The notes beneath the pieces were generated by a model, which worked only from the letters and a program-made list of their open reading frames with translations, had not been told where the DNA came from and did no database searches. From contig JAZAUS010000018.1 in assembly GCA_036342255.1 (NCBI GenBank), forward strand, positions 1 through 27,182: 27,182 nt of DNA, read 5' to 3'. The position numbers and the translations under genes are program-made. Positions 22,165-27,182 of the stretch are shown piece by piece; the stretch's first letter is position 1, and each line of letters opens with the position of its first letter. The DNA is from RUG11198 sp036342255 (GTDB lineage Bacteria > Bacillota_I > Bacilli_A > RF39 > UBA660).

Positions 22165-24278
22165 GATGAACAACCTCCACCACATGATGAACAGCCTCCA
22201 CCACATGATGAACAACCACTACTAGAACCTCCACTAGAAGAAGTTTGTGGATAATAAACATCGTTATACATGTGAGAATAAGATCCAATATCCGAATAAT
22301 CAAAGTTCCCCATATCAACATCAGGCATAGGAATATCTTCAAATTTCTTTACCCATTTCTTTGATACATTTAAAACATAAGTATAAGGTAATATATCATA
22401 AAAATAATTTGGATTTTCATTAACTAACTCTTCAATTCTCTTCTTCTCAGCAGTCAATAAGAATTTTCTAAATCCCTTAATTCTAGCATATATTATTTCA
22501 CCATATTCTGTCTTTCTACCCATTATAATAATTAAAAATATATTTATAAAAACACATAAAAATGATAGCCAATATATAATACTAAATTTAGGATCAAAAT
22601 CAGCAATTTTAAAATATGAAACACAACTTAAAACAATTATAAATAAAGTTCTAAAGAAAGACCATTTAATTTTACTTGATGCCTCACTATCATATGCTTT
22701 ATCTCTAATTTCATTTTCCAATTGATAGTTTACAGAACTAAAAGCCTTATAAAATCCTTTATGATCTCTTAATATAACTTCATCAGTAGCTTCAAATAAA
22801 ATATCATAAACAATTTTTTCTATATCAGTCATAGCAGGCAATTTAGAAACAATATTATTATATTTTTCCATCTCTTTATTATATTTTTCCATAGCATTAT
22901 CATATTCAACTTTTTTAGCCTTATATTCTTTTTTTAATTCATTATCATTATCAGATAATACTTCAATATAACCATTCTTAACTAAACTATCCCTAACATT
23001 CATAAATTTTTCAATATTAGCACTTAATACTCTTTCATCTTTTTTCTTAAACAAGAAATTCATCATAACAGTTTCTTCAAAATTCAATTTAGAATCAACA
23101 TCTTTTAATTTTTTAACCTTAATCTCTCTTTTAGGAAGATCCTCATCAATTTCTGAAACTTTAGTTGGTAAGACAGCCAAATTAGTTATTTTAATTTTCT
23201 TCTTCCATTTACCTTCTTCATCAATTTTCAAATAACCTTTACTTGCCAACTCAATAATTAATGAAATAGTAAGTTTTTTATTAGATTCTTTGCCATAAAT
23301 ATAACCTATCTCAGCAGCACTCAAATTATCTGGAGGATAAAACTCTAATGTTTCTGCTTTTTTTTCTAAATCTTTACCATATCTATACCAAACAATTAAA
23401 GTATAAAAAGTTAATAATATTATAATAATAAATATAGAAAAAGATCCCCAACTATAATTCCAACTACCATCAGTAAAATATCCTTCAGGAAGCTCAATAT
23501 CAACAGTTAAAGCAGTTGTCAAAGGCTCATAATAAGTATCAAAAGCATTCCTATCACAACTACCATCTCCAAGAATATTACTTGCATTATCACAATATTT
23601 AGCATATTGTTTATCATAATATTTATCTCTATTAAAATTAGCAACTAATTTATTACCAGTTACTGTATAATCAACAACATCATTAACATTATTCTTTCTA
23701 TATTTATCAGTAAAGAAATTTACTTCATCACCTTCAATACTTTTTGGCATATTTATCTCTATACTAGCACTATTAATTTCAGTTCCCCAATAGTCACCAA
23801 AAGCATGAAATATTAACTCATCAAAACCTTTAAAAGGATCACTACCCATATCATACAAATAACTGATAGTATAAGTTTTTAAACCCAATGGAACATATTC
23901 ATTAGGACTACCAATTTTAATTCTTTTTTTATTTTTAACAGTATCAATAGAATATTGTTCATCAATAACTTCTAAATTACTAATATTTGATTTTCTTCTA
24001 ATAGTCTTATTATCTTTACCAGTATATTTTAACCACTCAGGTGTAAACTTAAATAGTCCATGATGATATTCTTCATACCAATCAACTGTTATTTCTTCAA
24101 CTACCTTAACTTTATTATCCTCAGCAACATCTAATTTAACATTATAACTATTAATAGTAAATCCATCCGCAACACTTTCAGAATCATCTTCTAAAACCAT
24201 ACAAAAAGAAAAACAAAGAGCAAAAGCAAAAATAACTAATAAAACTATTGCAACACTAATACCATTATTTCTTTTCAT
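22140..24278 (-). CDS. DUF2207 membrane protein with Cys/Gly-rich tail
   Basis: A 712-aa membrane protein. A signal or anchor helix (about 8-28) is followed by an outer DUF2207 domain (about 38-265, with SYNVKLDVAEDNKVKVVEEITVDW in two parts), a membrane helix (279-298) and a cytosolic segment with the family's FYPPDNLSAAEIGYIY. After a long charged helical region there are two more membrane helices (about 545-593) and a cytosolic domain. DUF2207 proteins commonly end in Gly/Ser-rich tails with a final SW; here the tail contains three CSSCGGG repeats (six cysteines at 689, 692, 696, 699, 703, 706). It starts on the stop of lemA (TAATG overlap) and overlaps the radical SAM gene. LemA-DUF2207 pairing is common; its function is unknown. 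Confidence 0.88.
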   Translation of the reverse strand: MKRNNGISVAIVLLVIFAFALCFSFCMVLEDDSESVADGFTINSYNVKLDVAEDNKVKVVEEITVDWYEEYHHGLFKFTPEWLKYTGKDNKTIRRKSNISNLEVIDEQYSIDTVKNKKRIKIGSPNEYVPLGLKTYTISYLYDMGSDPFKGFDELIFHAFGDYWGTEINSASIEINMPKSIEGDEVNFFTDKYRKNNVNDVVDYTVTGNKLVANFNRDKYYDKQYAKYCDNASNILGDGSCDRNAFDTYYEPLTTALTVDIELPEGYFTDGSWNYSWGSFSIFIIIILLTFYTLIVWYRYGKDLEKKAETLEFYPPDNLSAAEIGYIYGKESNKKLTISLIIELASKGYLKIDEEGKWKKKIKITNLAVLPTKVSEIDEDLPKREIKVKKLKDVDSKLNFEETVMMNFLFKKKDERVLSANIEKFMNVRDSLVKNGYIEVLSDNDNELKKEYKAKKVEYDNAMEKYNKEMEKYNNIVSKLPAMTDIEKIVYDILFEATDEVILRDHKGFYKAFSSVNYQLENEIRDKAYDSEASSKIKWSFFRTLFIIVLSCVSYFKIADFDPKFSIIYWLSFLCVFINIFLIIIMGRKTEYGEIIYARIKGFRKFLLTAEKKRIEELVNENPNYFYDILPYTYVLNVSKKWVKKFEDIPMPDVDMGNFDYSDIGSYSHMYNDVYYPQTSSSGGSSSGCSSCGGGCSSCGGGCSSCGGGGSW
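22154..22217 (-). repeat. Three 21-bp tandem repeats encoding CSSCGGG
   Basis: Units of 21 bp (22161-22181, 22182-22202 and the start of a third at 22203) encode the Cys/Gly tail of the DUF2207 protein. In the overlapping frame each unit contains an ATG, and two of these (22164 and 22185) have GGAGG exactly 9 nt upstream. The repeat therefore also supplies ribosome binding site and start for the radical SAM gene. Confidence 0.85.
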
Positions 24279-24826
24279 TATAATTCCACCTTAACATTAT
24301 TTCTTTCATCATCATTAGCTTCAAACATATTTTTAGTCTTATAATTAAATAGCTTTGCTACAATATTACTAGGTACCATTTGCACTTTATTATTATAATT
24401 TCTAACTACTGCATTATAATACTTTCTTGATTGAGCAATCTCATCTTCTATATCACCTAAAGTCTTTTGTAACTCTAAAAAATGCTTATCAGCTTTTAAT
24501 TCAGGATAAGATTCTGCTAAAGCCATTATTCTACTAATACTATTATTTATTTTCTTATTAGTATTTATCTTCTCATTATCAGATAAATCATCATAATTAT
24601 TATTTCTTAATTTAACAACTTCTTCAAATGTTTCTTTTTCATGTTTAGCATATCCCTTAACAGTCTCAACTATATTAGGTATTAAATCCCATCTTTTTTT
24701 CAAATATACATCCATAGTTGAAAAAGCTTCATTAACATCATTATTTAACTTAACAAATTTATTAAATACTAAAAACAAATAAATAATAATTAATAAAACA
24801 ACTCCAATTAAAACATATAATAACAT
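24278..24826 (-). CDS. lemA: LemA family protein
   Basis: A 182-aa membrane-anchored helical protein of the LemA family. One N-terminal membrane helix (about 3-22) is followed by the family core: FVKLNNDVNEAFSTMDVYLKKRWDLIPNIVETVKGYA, then ISRIMALAESYPELKADKHFLELQ, then EIAQSRKYYNAVVRNYN and the closing VPSNIVAKLF. LemA proteins are widespread, and their function is not settled; in Firmicutes they are often encoded next to DUF2207 or TPM-domain proteins, as here. The ATG at 24826 has a GAGGTGAG site, and the promoter is 24850-24878. The stop overlaps the next start (TAATG), so the two proteins are probably made in similar amounts. Confidence 0.94.
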   Translation of the reverse strand: MLLYVLIGVVLLIIIYLFLVFNKFVKLNNDVNEAFSTMDVYLKKRWDLIPNIVETVKGYAKHEKETFEEVVKLRNNNYDDLSDNEKINTNKKINNSISRIMALAESYPELKADKHFLELQKTLGDIEDEIAQSRKYYNAVVRNYNNKVQMVPSNIVAKLFNYKTKNMFEANDDERNNVKVEL

Positions 24827-24849
24827 TTTCTCACCTCTATTCTAAAATA

Positions 24850-24878
24850 ATTATACCACCTACATAATACAACAGCAA
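24850..24878 (-). promoter_or_regulatory. Promoter of lemA-DUF2207-radical SAM operon
   Basis: Minus strand: -35 TTGCTG (24878-24873), 17-bp spacer, -10 TATAAT (24855-24850) preceded by TGG, so an extended -10. It lies just after the metG terminator. Confidence 0.68.
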
Positions 24879-24880
24879 CA

Positions 24881-24910
24881 AAAAATAGAAACTTATTCGT
24901 TTCTATTTTT
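24881..24910. terminator. Terminator of dut-metG
   Basis: A perfect 12-bp inverted repeat (24881-24892 with 24899-24910) with a 6-nt loop. It includes the metG stop region and has a T-tract on the minus strand. Confidence 0.83.
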
Positions 24911-26438
24911 CAATTCTCTTAAATAATACTTCAGCCTTACCCACTGTATTTGATATTTTATAATAACCAAACTTATCTAATGTATCATATGTCCTATATT
25001 CAGTATTAATTTGATTAAAGATTTTTTCACTAGTACCAGGTAAATAAGCACTTAACAATACCGTTCCTATTCTTATAGCTTCTATTAAATTATATAAAAC
25101 TGTATTTAATCTATCTAACTTATCTTCATCTTTAGCTAAAACCCATGGTTCAGTCTCATCTATATACTTATTACATCTCCTAAACAAATCAAATATACTA
25201 TCTAAACTATCAGCAATCCTCAACTCATCCATTTGTTTATCAACTTTATCTTTTAAATTAATTGCCATATTTTTTAACTCATCATCTATATTTTCATTAA
25301 TATTAGTATTTGTAACAACACCATCAAAATATTTATTAACCATACCTATTGTTCTATTAACTAAATTACCAAGAACATTAGCTAGATTACTATTAATACT
25401 TTCCTCCAATAAAGAAATAGTAAAATTACCATCATGAGCAAAAGGCATCTCATGTAATAAATAAAATCTAACAGCATCTACTCCATACTTTTCTACTAAA
25501 TCATCAGCATATACAATATTACCCTTACTTTTACTCATCTTATCATCAGCAAATAACAACCAAGGATGCCCAAATATTTTATGTGGAAGTTCTAATCCCA
25601 AACAATATAACATAATAGGCCAATATATAGTATGAAATCTTAATATATCCTTACCTATTACATGAACATCACATGGCCAATATTTTTTAAAATTACTACC
25701 ATATTTACCATTAACATCATATCCTAAAGTGCTAATATAATTAGATAAAGCATCAATCCACACATATATAACATGCTTATCATCAAAAGACACTGGTACT
25801 CCCCACTTAAAACTAGTTCTAGATACACATAAATCTTGTAATCCAGGCTTAATAAAATTATTCATAATTTCATTTTTTCTAGCCTCTGGTTCTATAAAAT
25901 GAGGATGATCTTCTATATATTCTTCAAGCCATTTAGAATACTTACTCATCTTAAAGAAATATGCTTCTTCATGAGCTTCTTTAACTTCCCTTCCACAATC
26001 TGGACATTTTCCATCTACAAGCTGACTCTCAGTCCAAAAAGATTCACATGGAGTACAATATAAACCACTATATTCTCCCTTATAAATATCTCCTTGATCA
26101 TAAAATTTTTTAAATATATCTTGTACTATTTTTTCATGATAATTATCTGTAGTCCTCATAAATCTATCATAACTAGTATCAACAACATCCCAAATATCCT
26201 TAATAACACCAGCTATATCATCAACATATTCTTTAGGACTTACACCTGCCTCATTAGCTTTTAACTCAATCTTTTGACCATGTTCATCTGTACCAGTCTG
26301 AAAATATACATCATAACCTTGTAATCTTTTATATCTAGCTATTGCATCAGCTAAAACAATTTCATAAGTATTACCAATATGAGGCTTACTAGATGTATAT
26401 GCAATAGCCGTACTTATATAATATTTTTTCTTACTCAT
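24903..26438 (-). CDS. metG: Methionyl-tRNA synthetase
   Basis: A class I aminoacyl-tRNA synthetase that charges initiator and elongator tRNA-Met. From the ATG at 26438 it has 511 aa. The HIGH-type motif is PHIGN near residue 18. A zinc knuckle with four cysteines (CTPC and CPDC) sits in the connective peptide, KMSKS is in DDKMSKSKGN, and an alpha-helical anticodon-binding domain follows. The extra C-terminal Arc1p-like tRNA-binding domain found in B. subtilis MetRS (about 660 aa) is absent, so this is the short form. A GTG at 26447 is too close to the AAGGAG site to be used. The start is 1 bp after the dut stop (TGATATG). No T-box leader is seen. Confidence 0.97.
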   Translation of the reverse strand: MSKKKYYISTAIAYTSSKPHIGNTYEIVLADAIARYKRLQGYDVYFQTGTDEHGQKIELKANEAGVSPKEYVDDIAGVIKDIWDVVDTSYDRFMRTTDNYHEKIVQDIFKKFYDQGDIYKGEYSGLYCTPCESFWTESQLVDGKCPDCGREVKEAHEEAYFFKMSKYSKWLEEYIEDHPHFIEPEARKNEIMNNFIKPGLQDLCVSRTSFKWGVPVSFDDKHVIYVWIDALSNYISTLGYDVNGKYGSNFKKYWPCDVHVIGKDILRFHTIYWPIMLYCLGLELPHKIFGHPWLLFADDKMSKSKGNIVYADDLVEKYGVDAVRFYLLHEMPFAHDGNFTISLLEESINSNLANVLGNLVNRTIGMVNKYFDGVVTNTNINENIDDELKNMAINLKDKVDKQMDELRIADSLDSIFDLFRRCNKYIDETEPWVLAKDEDKLDRLNTVLYNLIEAIRIGTVLLSAYLPGTSEKIFNQINTEYRTYDTLDKFGYYKISNTVGKAEVLFKRIEK

Positions 26439-26439
26439 A

Positions 26440-26922
26440 TCAATCACTCTCCTTATTTGTACTTCCTAAACCACCAACTCTAATATCATCAACTTCATCA
26501 CCACAAGTAAAATACTTAACAAAAATACCTTGACAATATTTATCTCCTTTATTAATAACAAAGTCTTTATTTCCTTCATTTTGCAAACATACCCACATAT
26601 GACCTTCATTATCAACATTATTATAGAAATCGCTATCTATTATTCCTACTTGATTACACATCCGAACATTATACTTAAACCCCATACTACTCCTAACAAC
26701 AATCATTAAAAACTCATCATTTTTACACTTAAATTTATAACCAGTGGGAATTTTAAGTATTTCACCAGGTTTAATTATATAATCCTTAATTGCTATAAAA
26801 TCATAGCCACAACTATTTTTACTACTTCGATAAGGTAATTCATATTCATCATATAACTTTCTATTATTTTCAATATCCTTTTTAAACTGTTTAAAACTAA
26901 TTTTCTCAAAAAATCTATCCAT
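26440..26922 (-). CDS. dut: Trimeric dUTPase family protein
   Basis: Deoxyuridine triphosphatase converts dUTP to dUMP and pyrophosphate, keeping uracil out of DNA and supplying dTMP synthesis. The 160-aa protein shows the five motifs of the trimeric family in order: CGYDF, RSSMG, GIIDSDFYNN, GDKYCQGIFV and the C-terminal P-loop-like RVGGLGSTN. The last usually has Phe in place of the Leu. The N-terminus carries about 25 extra residues (FEKISFKQFKKDI) before the core. It is first in a dut-metG operon with an AGGTG ribosome binding site. The family also includes dCTP deaminases, but motif 3 and motif 5 fit dUTPase. Confidence 0.9.
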   Translation of the reverse strand: MDRFFEKISFKQFKKDIENNRKLYDEYELPYRSSKNSCGYDFIAIKDYIIKPGEILKIPTGYKFKCKNDEFLMIVVRSSMGFKYNVRMCNQVGIIDSDFYNNVDNEGHMWVCLQNEGNKDFVINKGDKYCQGIFVKYFTCGDEVDDIRVGGLGSTNKESD

Positions 26923-26944
26923 ACGAACACCTCAATCAAAAAAT

Positions 26945-26973
26945 ATTATAACATTTATTACACTTTATGTAAA
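26945..26973 (-). promoter_or_regulatory. Promoter of dut-metG
   Basis: Minus strand: -35 TTTACA (26973-26968), 17-bp spacer, -10 TATAAT (26950-26945) preceded by TGT, so an extended -10. Confidence 0.68.
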
Positions 26974-27048
26974 ATAAAAGATATGAAATAAAATAATTAA
27001 TATTTTTTAAAAAAATAATAATAAACATAAAAAAAGATCATATATGAA

Positions 27049-27068
27049 GTGAACCCCAAATAGTTCAC
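27049..27068. repeat. Probable terminal inverted-repeat end of an IS element
   Basis: GTGAAC (27049-27054) and GTTCAC (27063-27068) flank CCCAAATA. This lies 23 bp beyond the transposase stop, where an IS3-type terminal repeat is expected. The other end of the element is outside the window, so the repeat cannot be confirmed. Confidence 0.5.
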
Positions 27069-27074
27069 AATAAT

Positions 27075-27109
27075 AAAAAAGAGTCAGGAATTATTTTCCT
27101 GGCTTTTTT
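27075..27109. terminator. Hairpin at the end of the transposase gene
   Basis: A 14-bp stem with two G-U pairs (27077-27090 with 27096-27109) and a 5-nt loop. It overlaps the transposase stop, with A- and T-rich ends. It could stop transcription into or out of the IS element. Confidence 0.6.
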
Positions 27110-27182
27110 GACTTTAGTCTAATTGTGTTATAAAATAATATCCAATCTTCTACAAGTTTTTGGTATTCTTGTAAAGATGTGA
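27091..27182 (-). CDS. IS3-family-like transposase, C-terminal fragment (cut by window edge)
   Basis: The last 29 codons of a minus-strand gene are visible, ending in TAA at 27093-27091. The peptide contains LQEYQKLVEDWILFYNTIRL followed by a Lys-rich end. This resembles the last helix of the rve-type integrase domain in IS3-family transposases, where a (W/Y)I-x-(F/Y)YN-x-(x)R pattern closes the catalytic core. With the repeat-like end at 27049-27068 and no other gene between dut and here, an insertion sequence is likely. Only the tail is present, so family and completeness remain open. Confidence 0.6.
   Translation of the reverse strand, partial: TSLQEYQKLVEDWILFYNTIRLKSKKPGK

Noticed and set aside
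22165..22215. Longer N-terminus of the radical SAM protein (repeats of MWWRLFI)
   Set aside because: It is the out-of-frame reading of the Cys/Gly repeat of the DUF2207 gene. Radical SAM proteins normally begin 15-20 residues before the cluster motif, which fits the ATG at 22164.
22246..22254. Perfect DnaA box TGTGGATAA
   Set aside because: It is a single copy inside the DUF2207 coding region, with no cluster of boxes or unwinding element around it; a chance match.
6574..26442. Mycoplasma-type code with TGA as Trp
   Set aside because: TGA ends serS, dut, the VWA gene and the 203-aa gene exactly where the families end or the next gene starts, and Trp is encoded by TGG.

Overview
The window is very AT-rich and reads as chromosomal DNA of a low-GC Gram-positive bacterium of the Bacilli/Erysipelotrichia type, most like uncultured gut Bacilli with small genomes (for example RF39-like lineages; this placement is inference). 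The gene content (spoVG, divIC, ltaS, srtB, tmcAL, ntdP, gmk/serS, tilS, ftsH) is that of Firmicutes. TGA serves as a stop codon at the ends of serS, dut, the VWA gene and the 203-aa gene, so the standard bacterial code applies, not the Mycoplasma code. Lipoteichoic acid synthase and a class B sortase indicate a walled Gram-positive cell.

Layout. Positions 1-290 hold the first bases of a 16S rRNA gene on the minus strand, preceded by a leader with a boxA-like sequence and two strong tandem promoters. Next come ntdP (-), srtB (+), ltaS (-) and tmcAL (+), then a 56-aa membrane protein (-). A serS-gmk-small membrane protein operon (-) follows, then an orphan PH-like protein (+) and parA-parB (-). 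Positions 10763-14429 carry a three-gene minus-strand cluster of secreted or membrane proteins around an 863-aa von Willebrand A protein. Then come tilS-ftsH (+), divIC (-), spoVG (-), ksgA (-), a secreted lytic-transglycosylase-like protein (-) and tatD (-). A lemA-DUF2207-radical SAM operon (-), dut-metG (-) and the 3' end of an IS3-like element complete the window.

The genes from metG to ftsH keep the order of the origin-proximal region of Bacillus subtilis (metS, tatD, yabE, ksgA, spoVG, divIC, tilS, ftsH). Several members of that region are missing (rnmV, glmU, prs, pth, mfd, hpt), and tilS-ftsH is turned round relative to divIC. The lemA-DUF2207-radical SAM operon sits as an insertion between metG and tatD.

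Most genes have recognisable sigma-A type promoters, many with an extended -10 (TGnTATAAT). Convergent gene pairs share bidirectional hairpin terminators whose arms contain the stop codons.

The most interesting regions are two. The first is the lemA-DUF2207-radical SAM operon: the DUF2207 protein ends in three CSSCGGG repeats that overlap, in another frame, the start of a radical SAM/SPASM gene. This suggests, but does not prove, a membrane protein whose Cys-rich tail is modified by its neighbour. The second is the VWA surface cluster at 10763-14429. No CRISPR array, tRNA, prophage or clear replication origin was seen.
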